From Flavobacteriales bacterium CG_4_9_14_3_um_filter_40_17 (GTDB lineage Bacteria; Bacteroidota; Bacteroidia; Flavobacteriales; Flavobacteriaceae): a stretch of 36,160 nt of DNA. The position numbers and the translations under genes are program-made. A model generated the notes under the pieces. It was not told the origin of the DNA. It worked only from the letters and a program-made list of their open reading frames with translations, and did not search any database. How positions within the stretch are numbered: position 1 is the first letter of the stretch; each line of letters begins with the position of its first letter. Location: contig PFUR01000035.1 of assembly GCA_002790195.1 (NCBI GenBank), positions 20,051 to 56,210 on the forward strand, in the 5' to 3' direction. This document shows positions 1-9,135 of this stretch, piece after piece.

Positions 1-1
1 A

Positions 2-2176
2 AGCCTTATTTTCCTGTTTTTTATTTGTTTTGTATCCTATTCTCAAAGGCAGTTCACCGTTAAATATACCCATGAAAAAATAGAACTTGACGGAGAACTT
101 TCAGAAAGTGTATGGGAGCAAGCCGGAGTAGCCGATGGTTTTTGGCAATTTTTTCCTACTGACAGCATCAAATCTGGACTAAAGACTAGCATTAAATTTT
201 TGTATGACGACAAAAACTTATACATAGCAATACAAGTTTTTAGTTCGGGCAATGATTATGTTGTTCCTTCACTTCAGCGCGATTTCAGAGCAGGAGGCAG
301 CGACAACCTCAGCTTGGTATTTGACACTTTCAACGACGGCACGACAGCTTTCCTTTTCGGTATCAATCCGTATGGTGTGCAGCGAGAAGCTTTGATATCA
401 AATGGTGGTGCTGACACAAGTGGCTTCAGTACGGCATGGGACGTGAAGTGGAAAGCAGAAACCAAACGGTATGAAAAATATTATGTCACAGAAATGGAAA
501 TACCGCTTACCTCTTTTAAATTTAAAGAAGGGGAAACCAAATGGAGATTCAACAGCTACCGATTTGATACCCAAAACAACGAAACCTCAACTTGGGCCAA
601 TATCCCGCAAAATCAAAGTATTTTTGGGTTAGCCTATATGGGTGATATGATTTTTGAAAAGCCTTTGGGTAAATCGCGTACTCCTTTGGCAATCATACCT
701 TCCTTGACGAGTTATGTAGTAAGGGATTACGAAACCAACAAAACAAGTTCTGATGTTAAATTGAGCACCGATGTCAAGATATCGTTGGGAAACAGCATGA
801 ATTTTGACCTTACGATCAATCCTGATTTTTCTCAAGTCGAAAATGATAATTTGGTCACTAACACGACCCGATTTGAAATTTCTCTACCCGAAAGAAGGCA
901 ATTTTTTATTGACAACAGCGATTTGTTTGCCAATTTCGGGAACACCCGTGAAGCCAACCCCTTTTTCTCACGAAGAGTCGGTATTACCAGAAACAAAGAC
1001 GATGAAAATGTCCAAAACGACATCATAGCAGGTGTGCGGTTGAGTGGGAAAATCAACAAAAATTTACGCCTTGGATTTTTGAATGTTCAGACAGAAGAAG
1101 ACCTGCCCAACGAAATTCCGAGCAACAACAACAGCGTCTTGATTTTGCAGAAAAAAGTCTTTGCACGCTCATCGGTAGGAATTATTTTTGTCAATCGCGA
1201 AACTTTTAAAGACTACGATTTCGTTGAGGCTTCGGAACGCTATAACCGTGTTGTTGGCATTGATTACGACTTGGCTTCGGCTGACAATACGTGGGTCGGT
1301 AAAACTTATTTGCACAAATCTTTTACTCCACAAACTGATCATGACGACTATTCCGGCGGATTTAACCTAGGCTATAATACGAGGAAATATAATTTTAATA
1401 TTTTCAGCAGATATGTAGGAACCGATTTTAATTCAGATTTGGGATTTATTCGCCGAACCGATGTTTTGGCTGTAAATCCAACCGCTGAAAGAGTTTTTTG
1501 GCCCGTTTCGGGTAAAATAAACAACCACAGTATTCGTTTTTCTCCCTCCTATATTTTTAGTCCCGATTTAGGTTATAAAAACACGGATTTTGATATTAGA
1601 AGTTCCTATCGGATCGAATTTCTCAACCAATCAAATTTTAGGGTGCAGTTAACCAATAATTATACTTTTCTCACGGATTCCTTTGACCCGACAGGCACCG
1701 ATGGAGCTACTGAATTACCTGCCAATCGAGGATATCGATATGATTCTTTTGAAGTGGACTTTCAATCCGATAGACGAAAGAAATTTTCTTTCAGCATCAA
1801 CCCGGAAATCGGTACATTTTTCAATGGAGAACAATATTCGATAGACGGAAACATTCAACTCAGGCTTCAACCCAAGTTTCTTAGTACCCTTCGGTTAGAT
1901 TATAGGCGCATTGAACTGGCAGATGGTTTTCCGAGTGCAAGTATATGGACTATTGAACCCCGTTTTGAGGTTACATTTAACAAATTCGTTTTTTGGACTA
2001 CCTTGGTGCAATACAGCAATCGCAATGACAACTTGGGGGTTAATTCAAGGTTGCAATGGAGATTCAGCCAGCTGTCAGATTTTTTCCTTGTTTATAATGA
2101 CAACTATTTTACCCAAACAATTGAACCCAAAAACAGGTCAATCAGTTTTAAATTGACCTATTGGCTCAACATCTGA
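2..2176 (+). CDS. DUF5916 outer-membrane protein, 5' end outside window
   Basis: The reading frame is open from the first bases of the window, so the gene starts upstream. The first visible residues (SLIFLFFICFVSYSQ) look like the end of a signal peptide. They are followed by a CBM9-like segment (IELDGELSESVWEQA, then a FLYDDKNLYIAIQV strand) and by a long region rich in alternating aromatic and polar strands, ending in an aromatic-rich stretch typical of an outer-membrane barrel. This order, a carbohydrate-binding-like N-terminus then a barrel, is that of DUF5916 proteins of Bacteroidota, whose function is not established. An internal ATG at 200 would cut through the CBM9-like domain and is not the true start. 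The gene converges on ndk with a 6-bp gap and no obvious terminator hairpin. Confidence 0.8.
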   Translation, partial: SLIFLFFICFVSYSQRQFTVKYTHEKIELDGELSESVWEQAGVADGFWQFFPTDSIKSGLKTSIKFLYDDKNLYIAIQVFSSGNDYVVPSLQRDFRAGGSDNLSLVFDTFNDGTTAFLFGINPYGVQREALISNGGADTSGFSTAWDVKWKAETKRYEKYYVTEMEIPLTSFKFKEGETKWRFNSYRFDTQNNETSTWANIPQNQSIFGLAYMGDMIFEKPLGKSRTPLAIIPSLTSYVVRDYETNKTSSDVKLSTDVKISLGNSMNFDLTINPDFSQVENDNLVTNTTRFEISLPERRQFFIDNSDLFANFGNTREANPFFSRRVGITRNKDDENVQNDIIAGVRLSGKINKNLRLGFLNVQTEEDLPNEIPSNNNSVLILQKKVFARSSVGIIFVNRETFKDYDFVEASERYNRVVGIDYDLASADNTWVGKTYLHKSFTPQTDHDDYSGGFNLGYNTRKYNFNIFSRYVGTDFNSDLGFIRRTDVLAVNPTAERVFWPVSGKINNHSIRFSPSYIFSPDLGYKNTDFDIRSSYRIEFLNQSNFRVQLTNNYTFLTDSFDPTGTDGATELPANRGYRYDSFEVDFQSDRRKKFSFSINPEIGTFFNGEQYSIDGNIQLRLQPKFLSTLRLDYRRIELADGFPSASIWTIEPRFEVTFNKFVFWTTLVQYSNRNDNLGVNSRLQWRFSQLSDFFLVYNDNYFTQTIEPKNRSISFKLTYWLNI

Positions 2177-2182
2177 AAAAGT

Positions 2183-2602
2183 TTAGTAAATATCCCTTCC
2201 TGCAAAGTGAAATTGGCTTTCTATGCCTGCGTTCTCGTCACTGTCTGATCCGTGAATTGCATTTTCTCCTACCGATGCAGCATATAATTTTCGGATAGTA
2301 CCTTCAGCAGCTTGTGCCGGATTGGTCGAACCGATGAGTGTTCTGAAATCTTCAACAGCATTTTCTTTTTCTAAGACCGCAGCAACGATTGGGCCGCGTG
2401 TCATAAAGGTTACCAACTCGCCAAAGAAAGGGCGTTCTTTGTGGACTGCATAAAATCTGGATGCATCGCGCAGGTTCATTTGCGTCATTTTCATCGCTAC
2501 AATCTTGAATCCGGAAGAAGTTATTTTTTCTAAAATTGCCCCGGTGTGGCCTTTTTCGACTGCGTCGGGTTTGATCATGGTAAAAGTTCTATTTGTTGCC
2601 AT
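2183..2602 (-). CDS. ndk: Nucleoside diphosphate kinase
   Basis: This 139-residue cytoplasmic enzyme transfers the gamma-phosphate of ATP to nucleoside diphosphates through a phosphohistidine, keeping NTP and dNTP pools balanced. The family signature is clear: N-terminal [11 protein letters not shown], and the active-site motif NAIHGSD with the catalytic histidine at about residue 117. Length is normal for the family (135-150 aa). The ATG at 2602 gives the standard N-terminus. A TACTTTTG box, the Bacteroidota -7 element, lies 17 bases upstream, which supports a separate promoter and a short leader. The neighbour across the promoter region is ribonucleotide reductase, transcribed the other way; the two share dNTP supply as a theme, though co-regulation is not shown. 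Confidence 0.95.
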   Translation of the reverse strand: MATNRTFTMIKPDAVEKGHTGAILEKITSSGFKIVAMKMTQMNLRDASRFYAVHKERPFFGELVTFMTRGPIVAAVLEKENAVEDFRTLIGSTNPAQAAEGTIRKLYAASVGENAIHGSDSDENAGIESQFHFAGRDIY

Positions 2603-2618
2603 ACTTTAAATTTTTTTG

Positions 2619-2626
2619 CAAAAGTA
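2619..2626 (-). promoter_or_regulatory. Probable ndk promoter -7 box
   Basis: The minus strand reads TACTTTTG, an exact TAnnTTTG match, 17 bases before the ndk ATG. No TTG -33 element is present about 19 bases further upstream, so only half of the promoter is supported. Confidence 0.35.
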
Positions 2627-2795
2627 ATCATAAAATTTGGTTAATAACTTTCTAAATCCCTTTGTTTAAAACTAATGCAGATGTTGATAAAAATTCAAGC
2701 CGGTTTTATTGAATTTGATGCTTGCATAAAGTAACTTGCAAGAACTATTTTAAGCTAAACTTACCAACTTTTATTAATCTAAAATACCCGATGAT

Positions 2796-5405
2796 ATGGA
2801 CAAAACGATGACCTTTGATTTATTTGAAACCGATGCCACAAAAAAAGAGTCTCCGTCTGAAATAGGTGTAGGTAATTTAGAGCCAACAACATACACTTTT
2901 GAAGAGGCACTATCCGCTTCTGCCGAATATTTTAATGGCGACAGTTTGGCAGCGACAGTTTGGCTCAACAAATATGCACTCAAAGATTCAGCGGGCAACG
3001 TTTATGAGCTAAACCCCGACCATATGCATCGACGGTTGGCCAAAGAAGTTGCCCGTATAGAAAAGTCCTATCCAAACCCGGTTTCTGAAGAAGCCATTTA
3101 CAGAGCATTGGCAGATTTTAAATACATAATTCCGCAAGGAGGCCCGATGACAGGCATTGGAAATGATCATCAAATTGCTTCGTTATCCAACTGTTTTGTC
3201 ATCGGTCAAGAGGGAAATTCGGATTCTTATGGTGGGGTCATGAAAATCGATGAAGAACAGGTGCAACTGATGAAACGCCGAGGCGGTGTCGGGCACGATT
3301 TGTCTCACATTCGTCCTAAGGGAAGCCCGGTAATGAACAGCGCTCTGACTTCTACAGGCATTGTTCCGTTTATGGAACGCTATTCCAACTCGACCCGCGA
3401 AGTGGCGCAAGACGGCAGAAGAGGCGCACTCATGCTTTCGGTTTCCATCAAACATCCCGATGCCGAACAGTTTATCGATGCCAAGATGGACGGCACCAAA
3501 GTAACCGGTGCCAATGTGTCGGTAAAAATAGATCACGGCTTTATGAAAGCGGTCAAAGCCGATGCCGATTACCAACAACAATATCCCATTGATTCCAATC
3601 AACCGAAATATACCAAAACCATTCACGCCAAAATTCTTTGGGACAAAATCATCCATAACGCATGGAAATCAGCCGAGCCGGGTGTGCTGTTTTGGGACAC
3701 CATCATCAACGAATCTATCCCGGACTGCTACGCCGATTTGGGCTACAAAACCGTTTCGACCAATCCATGTGGTGAAATTCCGCTTTGCCCGTATGACAGT
3801 TGCCGATTGTTGGCACTTAACTTATACAGCTATGTCGAAAACCCGTTTACCAAGAAAGCCGTTTTCAATTTCGAACTATTCAAACAACACGCTGCTTTGG
3901 CACTCCGTGTGATGGACGACATCGTAGATTTGGAAATTGAGAAAATAGACAAAATCATTCACAAGATTGAAATAGATCCAGAAGGAACCGAGGTAAAAAG
4001 AACCGAATTGCACCTTTGGCGAAAAATAAAAGACAAAACCATACGTGGTCGCCGTACTGGTGTAGGCATCACCGCCGAAGGTGATATGTTGGCTGCCATG
4101 GGCTTGCGGTACGGAACACAAGAAGCCAATGATTTTGCGGTTGAAGTACACAAAACACTGGCACTTTCTGCCTACCGATCTTCCGTCAATTTAGCCAAAA
4201 CACGAGGTGCATTCCCGATTTTTGATCCCGAAAGAGAAAAAAACAACCCGATGATTAAGCGCATCAAAAACGCCGATGCGGCATTGTATGAAGAAATGAC
4301 CCAATTCGGCAGGCGGAATATTGCGCTGCTCACCATCGCACCCACAGGCACAACTTCGTTGATGACACAGACCTCTTCAGGTATTGAGCCGGTGTTTATG
4401 GTTGCTTACAAAAGAAGGCGGAAAGTCAATCCGAACGACCGCAACGTCACGGTTAGTTTTGTGGATGAAGTGGGCGATTCATGGGAAGAATTCCACGTGT
4501 TTCACCACAAGTTCGTTATTTGGTTGGAAATGAACGGGTACAACGCCTCAGAAGTTGCCAAGTTGCCTGAGGAAGAATTAGATAAAATCATGACAAAGTC
4601 ACCTTACTATAAAGCCACGGCCAACGATGTCGATTGGTTGCAAAAAGTACAACTACAGGGAGCTGTACAGAAATGGGTTGACCATTCCATCAGTGTCACG
4701 GTGAATGTACCTTCAGACGCAGACGAGCAGTTGATCAGCGATATTTACATGACCGGTTGGGAGAGTGGTTGCAAAGGTATCACAGTATATCGTGATGGCA
4801 GTAGGAGCGGAGTATTGATTGCCAATGACGAAAAGAAAAAAGAAAAAAGTTTTGCCGAGACCAACGCGCCCAAACGCCCAAAAATGCTGGAGGCCGACAT
4901 CATTCAGTTTCACAACGACAGCGACAAATGGATTGCAGTAGTAGGCTTATTTGATGGCAGGCCTTATGAGATTTTTACCGGTCCTGCCAAAGAGTCCTTT
5001 TCCATACTCTCCTTGGTCAACAAAGGCTGGGTCATCAAAAACCGGACGGAAGACTGTAAATCGCGCTACGATTTCCAATACGAAGACAGCGACGGTTACA
5101 AAACCACTATCGAGGGCTTATCGAGAAGTTTTAACCCGGAATATTGGAACTATGCCAAACTGATTTCAGGTGTATTGCGCCACGGTATGCCTATCTTGAA
5201 CGTGGTCGATTTAATCCACAACCTCCACCTGAATGATGCCACTCTCAATACATGGAAAAATGGGCTTGCCCGTGCACTCAAAAGATACATTCCGGATGGA
5301 ACGATACCTTCCGAACGCACTTGCGAAAGTTGCAAAGAGCCGACACTTATCTACCAAGAAGGTTGCCTGATTTGCCAAAACTGCGGGCATTCGAAGTGTG
5401 GGTGA
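2796..5405 (+). CDS. nrdJ: Adenosylcobalamin-dependent (class II) ribonucleotide reductase
   Basis: This 869-residue protein reduces ribonucleotides to deoxyribonucleotides using a coenzyme B12-derived radical, so it needs neither oxygen nor a separate radical subunit. Visible landmarks are the N-terminal redox cysteine in LSNCFVIG (C133), the catalytic NPCGEIPL motif (C325), the TIAPTGTTSLM segment, and a C-terminal cysteine-rich tail (C843, C846, C857, C860, C863, C868). That tail resembles the zinc-ribbon or redox-shuttle tail of NrdJ-type enzymes. The ATG at 2796 is preferred; another ATG at 2791 runs out of frame into an early stop. No nrdB is adjacent. I looked for a cobalamin riboswitch in the 190-bp leader and saw none. 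That leader carries a short CTTGCA inverted pair. Confidence 0.93.
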   Translation: MDKTMTFDLFETDATKKESPSEIGVGNLEPTTYTFEEALSASAEYFNGDSLAATVWLNKYALKDSAGNVYELNPDHMHRRLAKEVARIEKSYPNPVSEEAIYRALADFKYIIPQGGPMTGIGNDHQIASLSNCFVIGQEGNSDSYGGVMKIDEEQVQLMKRRGGVGHDLSHIRPKGSPVMNSALTSTGIVPFMERYSNSTREVAQDGRRGALMLSVSIKHPDAEQFIDAKMDGTKVTGANVSVKIDHGFMKAVKADADYQQQYPIDSNQPKYTKTIHAKILWDKIIHNAWKSAEPGVLFWDTIINESIPDCYADLGYKTVSTNPCGEIPLCPYDSCRLLALNLYSYVENPFTKKAVFNFELFKQHAALALRVMDDIVDLEIEKIDKIIHKIEIDPEGTEVKRTELHLWRKIKDKTIRGRRTGVGITAEGDMLAAMGLRYGTQEANDFAVEVHKTLALSAYRSSVNLAKTRGAFPIFDPEREKNNPMIKRIKNADAALYEEMTQFGRRNIALLTIAPTGTTSLMTQTSSGIEPVFMVAYKRRRKVNPNDRNVTVSFVDEVGDSWEEFHVFHHKFVIWLEMNGYNASEVAKLPEEELDKIMTKSPYYKATANDVDWLQKVQLQGAVQKWVDHSISVTVNVPSDADEQLISDIYMTGWESGCKGITVYRDGSRSGVLIANDEKKKEKSFAETNAPKRPKMLEADIIQFHNDSDKWIAVVGLFDGRPYEIFTGPAKESFSILSLVNKGWVIKNRTEDCKSRYDFQYEDSDGYKTTIEGLSRSFNPEYWNYAKLISGVLRHGMPILNVVDLIHNLHLNDATLNTWKNGLARALKRYIPDGTIPSERTCESCKEPTLIYQEGCLICQNCGHSKCG

Positions 5406-5635
5406 TAGACCCGGCAACTACTCATTTTTGATTGAGGAATAGAAGTATTCGTTTGTTGTTATCCGCTATCTTATGTGGTAGATGCCTTTTGTGACAACAT
5501 CAAAAAGATCCAAAATCCCGAAGGAAATGTAAAAATTGGCACTACTTATTGCGGATAGAATTTCAAAATGCTTTGTCTAACATGTTTGTTGATGAAAAGC
5601 TAATATTTTGAAAATCTCAGCCATGACAAAAACCC

Positions 5636-6709
5636 TCAACTCCTAATCTTCGGGTCGAGCCAAGCATAAACCATATCGACGAAGATGTTAATTAATACAA
5701 ACATTACTGCAATAACCAAAACGGCTCCCATGATAACCGGTAAATCCAACGTGTTGAGTGCTTCCACAATTTCTTTTCCCAAACCATTCCATCCAAAAAT
5801 ATATTCGACAAAAACAGCTCCAGCCAGCATCGAAGCAAACCAGCCTGACAAGGCGGTCACTACCGGATTCAAAGAGTTTTTAAAAGCATGGTTTTTAATC
5901 ACTTGAAATTCACTTAATCCTTTGGCGCGTGCCGTCCGGATGTAATCTTGCGTGAGCGTTTCGAGTAGCGAATTGCGCATCAGTTGAATGACCACCGCGA
6001 GTGGCCGAATGCCCAAAACTACCGCAGGGAGAATCAAGTTTTTCCATTGAATGGCATATTTCTCACCGAAATCATCGAGTTCATACAAGCTTCCCGTCAT
6101 GCTCAATCCGGTGTATTGGTGTAAGATATAGGCGAAAAACCAAGCAAACAAAATGGCACTGAAAAAAGAGGGCAAACTCATGCCCAAGGTGCTCAACAAT
6201 TGAATCAAACGGTCGGCCTTGCTGTCTTTGACAAGCGCGGAGAAAACACCCAGCAGCAACCCCAAAACCAGGGCAATCAGTATGCTCGAAACCGCCAAAA
6301 CAATTGTGTTTGGGAGTGTTTCACCTATTATTTCAGTCACGGGTTTGCCACTTTTTTGGAAAGATTCCCTTAGATAGGGAAGTTTGAGCACGAGTGTAGC
6401 AGAAGAAAATTTATTCAGGCTTAAAAAACGGTATTTGTTTTCGCTTAAAAAAGTGTAATCTCCCGGTTCATTCGAATGCAAAGAAATGGGCGACAAATCG
6501 TTGAGATAATTCAAATATTGTTTATAAACAGGTTGGTCAAACCCATATTTTTTCTTGATGGCGGCCAATTGTTTGCTGTTTTCGTTTTGATCCAACATCA
6601 TCCGCGCCGGATCGCCGGGAAGCACCGTGAACAAAAAGAAAATAACCGTCACTACACCCAAAAGTGTCAGTAGTGCATATCCCAGTTTGTTTAAGATATA
6701 AGCAGTCAA
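5636..6709 (-). CDS. DppB/OppB-type ABC transporter permease, TTG start
   Basis: This 357-residue inner-membrane protein belongs to the binding-protein-dependent permease family that forms one half of the channel in peptide, nickel or oligopeptide ABC importers. It has an N-terminal membrane anchor with the family's GVVTVIFFLFTVLPGDPARMML signature split over the first 40 residues, a periplasmic loop of about 80 residues, several further membrane helices, and the cytoplasmic EAA-type loop (TARAKGLSEFQVIKNHAF, then SLNPVVTALSGWF) that docks the ATPase. No ATG lies near the expected N-terminus. The first usable codon is TTG at 6709, 3 bases after the stop of the upstream gene and in the same frame. 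No second permease, ATPase or binding protein is next to it, so the substrate cannot be named. Confidence 0.88.
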   Translation of the reverse strand: MTAYILNKLGYALLTLLGVVTVIFFLFTVLPGDPARMMLDQNENSKQLAAIKKKYGFDQPVYKQYLNYLNDLSPISLHSNEPGDYTFLSENKYRFLSLNKFSSATLVLKLPYLRESFQKSGKPVTEIIGETLPNTIVLAVSSILIALVLGLLLGVFSALVKDSKADRLIQLLSTLGMSLPSFFSAILFAWFFAYILHQYTGLSMTGSLYELDDFGEKYAIQWKNLILPAVVLGIRPLAVVIQLMRNSLLETLTQDYIRTARAKGLSEFQVIKNHAFKNSLNPVVTALSGWFASMLAGAVFVEYIFGWNGLGKEIVEALNTLDLPVIMGAVLVIAVMFVLINIFVDMVYAWLDPKIRS

Positions 6710-6712
6710 GCC

Positions 6713-7807
6713 TTAAAGTTTAATTTTATCTAAATCGTTCCAATGCCTTTTTTGTAAAATCGTCCCATTGTTCAAAACCAAAATTCCCGGATTGGAACGA
6801 ACAATGGTTTTCAACGCGGTTTCATCGCAAGCATAGAAGTCCAAATCCAAACCGTAAGTTGCCTTAAATTTTTCTACATCCGGAATCCCGGAAGCGGACA
6901 GCGCGATAACTTCATAGTTTTTCTTTCGTGCTTGATCGATAAAGTATTTCAATGATGAAGCACCTTTTTGTTCTACTTTGCTGAGGTTGTACATCACCAC
7001 CAATACGACTTTTTCTTTATTTAAAAAATCCGAAGTATAGTCATTCCCGTCTTTTTCGATGGAAAAATCATGAATGGGAGGCTTGTATCCTTCTTTAATT
7101 AATTTGGTTTGTACATCCACAAAAGTGCCGTCAACCTTCGGATAGTCTCCGGAAGTTTTCACGATTTTATCTTCACCGTTTACGTCAAACCGCCAACGGT
7201 ATTCAAATTCAGGCTTGGGGGCATTGTCGGGAACGATTATCGATTGTTCGATGTTTACCCCTATTTTATAAGGCCTGAAATCAATCATTGGCAGATGCAT
7301 AAGTCCGGAATAAGCTATCCAAAGAGACAGGAAAACGGCTCCGAAATTGATTAGAAAATTGATTTTGGAAGAAAAAATCGGGTTGATATACTTTTTGCCG
7401 GTTATCAAAATAAAGATTAAAACCAACAAGACTACATCTTTGGTAAAGGACTGCCAAGGAGTGAGCGGCAATGCATCGCCAAAACATCCGCAATCGTTAA
7501 CTTTGTTGAAATAAGCCGAGTAAAAGGTTAGAAAAGTAAAAAAGACAATCAATACCAAAAGGCTCCAAACCGTGAAAGTAGTTTTGTATCCCAACAAAAG
7601 CATCACCCCAAAAAAGATTTCCAAGATAACCAAGAAGATTGCTACGACAAGAGAAATCGAAACCAAAAAAGGAAGATTCAACACATCGGAAGCTGCGTAT
7701 TCCTGTAGTTTGTAAGAAAAACCGATAGGGTCAACCAGTTTGACAAAACCAGATAAGATGAAGAGCACAGAAACAAAAATCCGAACAAGGTTGATGGCTA
7801 TTTTCAT
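6713..7807 (-). CDS. BT_3928-type DoxX/MauE-like membrane protein with thioredoxin-like tail
   Basis: This 364-residue protein starts with four or so hydrophobic helices of the DoxX/MauE kind (LFILSGFVKLVDPIGFSYKL), including a DCGCFGDAL loop whose two cysteines sit close to the membrane. A linker and a C-terminal domain of thioredoxin-like layout follow (VVLVVMYNLSKVEQKGASSL, then FYACDETALKTIVRSNPGIL). The typical CxxC active site is missing from that last domain, so a redox role would rest on the CGC loop. Bacteroidota proteins of this make-up are named after BT_3928; their function is unknown. A longer frame begins at 7879, but the ATG at 7807 fits the conserved N-terminus and overlaps the stop of the upstream gene as ATGA, which suggests coupled translation. 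Confidence 0.82.
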   Translation of the reverse strand: MKIAINLVRIFVSVLFILSGFVKLVDPIGFSYKLQEYAASDVLNLPFLVSISLVVAIFLVILEIFFGVMLLLGYKTTFTVWSLLVLIVFFTFLTFYSAYFNKVNDCGCFGDALPLTPWQSFTKDVVLLVLIFILITGKKYINPIFSSKINFLINFGAVFLSLWIAYSGLMHLPMIDFRPYKIGVNIEQSIIVPDNAPKPEFEYRWRFDVNGEDKIVKTSGDYPKVDGTFVDVQTKLIKEGYKPPIHDFSIEKDGNDYTSDFLNKEKVVLVVMYNLSKVEQKGASSLKYFIDQARKKNYEVIALSASGIPDVEKFKATYGLDLDFYACDETALKTIVRSNPGILVLNNGTILQKRHWNDLDKIKL

Positions 7808-9027
7808 AGAGTAACTTCTTTGCCTCGCTGTTGGGTAACAATTTCGATGGTGTTGTTTAAGGTGCGATGTACCGGGCATTTGTTAGCAATTTCAATCAAT
7901 CTATCTTTTTGCTCAGGGGTCAAATTGCCGGTCATTTCTATTTCCCGCGTCATCCGGTCTATTTTAGCCTCGTGTTCACAATCATCGCAGTCGGTGGCAT
8001 GTGTTTTTTTATGAGTCAGGTGTACGATAACCTCTTGCAAGTCCCATTTTTTCCGATCGGCATACATACGCAGCGTTATGGCTGTACAAGCACCCAAGCT
8101 GGAAAGCAAAAGTTCGTAAGGTGTCGGGCCGAGATCACTTCCCTCATAATTTTTGGGTTCGTCTGCCAAAAATGCGTGGTTTCTAGCGGCAATCTCAGTC
8201 GTATAATGCGATGTTCCGATTCTGACGGCAACTTGCCGGTCGGTTTGCAAATCTGCAACTTCCTTAAATGTAACATAGCGTTTCACCCAAGACGATATCA
8301 CTTCGCCTACATAGAGCGAATCATCTTTGTTGACCAATAAGTGATCGGCTCCATCCAACGACACGAAACTCTTTGGATGGTATGCCGCACCATATATTTT
8401 TGCTGCGTTTTCTATTTCGACAACTTTATCCTGTGGAGAATGAAAAATCAACAGCGGTTTTCGTAATTCTTTGAGTACTTGAGGTAGATCTTTGTCTTCC
8501 AAATCGTCCAAAAAGTGCTTTTTGATAATGAATTTTCTTCCGGCAATGTCCACTTTCGCCTCGCCGCTGGTGTGAATTGTTTCCAAGCAGGATTCAAAAA
8601 GATGGGAAACATGAACGGGGTTGGATGGTGCGCCTATGGTAATCACTGCCTGAATGGCTTTGATTTGGTGTGCTGCAAAAATGGCGGCTGCGCCGCCCAA
8701 TGAGTGTCCAATGATTATTTTTGGACAACGATAATGCGTTGTTAGGTATTCGGCCGCCGAAATTAAATCGTCCACGTTGGTCGAAAAGTTGGTGTCTTCA
8801 AAATTGCCTTCGCTGTCGCCCAATCCGGCAAAATCAAATCGCATGACGGCGATGCCATTGAGCGTGAGTGCACGAGAGATGTTTCGAACCGCTGAAAAGT
8901 TTTTGTTTCCGGTGAAAAAATGAGAAAATATGGCGTATTGAATGGGTTTTTTGTCAATCGGTAAATCTAATTTGGCCGAAAGATTCAACCCTTTATTATT
9001 TTTGAAAGAAAAGCTGACGGATTGCAT
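7804..9027 (-). CDS. Alpha/beta hydrolase-OsmC fusion protein
   Basis: Two enzymes in one 407-residue chain. Residues 1-250 are an alpha/beta hydrolase with the nucleophile elbow GHSLGG (S109), acid D200 in SPQDKVV and histidine H229 in DGADHLL. Residues 265-400 are an OsmC/Ohr-type domain with the conserved cysteine pair C314 (SSLGACTAITLRMY) and C384 (NKCPVHRTL) and a glutamate in GPTPYELL. OsmC proteins are thiol peroxidases for organic hydroperoxides, so the fusion may hydrolyse a lipid-like ester and reduce a peroxide; the pairing is known in Bacteroidota but its substrate is not. It is first in a leftward unit with the DoxX-like gene (ATGA overlap). No terminator separates them. Confidence 0.9.
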   Translation of the reverse strand: MQSVSFSFKNNKGLNLSAKLDLPIDKKPIQYAIFSHFFTGNKNFSAVRNISRALTLNGIAVMRFDFAGLGDSEGNFEDTNFSTNVDDLISAAEYLTTHYRCPKIIIGHSLGGAAAIFAAHQIKAIQAVITIGAPSNPVHVSHLFESCLETIHTSGEAKVDIAGRKFIIKKHFLDDLEDKDLPQVLKELRKPLLIFHSPQDKVVEIENAAKIYGAAYHPKSFVSLDGADHLLVNKDDSLYVGEVISSWVKRYVTFKEVADLQTDRQVAVRIGTSHYTTEIAARNHAFLADEPKNYEGSDLGPTPYELLLSSLGACTAITLRMYADRKKWDLQEVIVHLTHKKTHATDCDDCEHEAKIDRMTREIEMTGNLTPEQKDRLIEIANKCPVHRTLNNTIEIVTQQRGKEVTL

Positions 9028-9084
9028 GCTGCATTGAATTTATGGATGGCTCAAAGTACAAATATTTTTTGATGTCCTAAAGAT

Positions 9085-9126
9085 TTTTTTAAAAAACCCT
9101 TTCGAGATTAAATCTTAAAAGGGTTT
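9085..9126 (-). terminator. Rho-independent terminator of the TonB receptor gene
   Basis: AAACCCTTT (9094-9102) pairs with AAAGGGTTT (9118-9126), with an inner AGATT/AATCT stem. Read leftward the hairpin is followed by six T, then a run of A. It starts 9 bases after the stop codon of the receptor and separates that unit from the hydrolase-OsmC gene. Confidence 0.75.
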
Positions 9127-9135
9127 CAGGATGAT

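Noticed and set aside
3183-3656. Minus-strand open frame of 157 codons inside nrdJ
   Set aside because: It lies fully antisense to a clear nrdJ reading frame and has no family features; its composition mirrors the codon pattern of the sense gene.
5406-5635. Possible coding remnant between nrdJ and the permease
   Set aside because: One plus-strand frame stays open for about 42 codons and ends YVVDAFCDNIKK...TTYCG, but there is no start, no recognisable family and such a length is not rare in AT-rich DNA.
7808-7879. Upstream extension of the DoxX-like gene
   Set aside because: The added residues (MPGTSHLKQHHRN...) come from the overlapping end of the OsmC gene; ATGA overlap at 7804-7807 is more credible.
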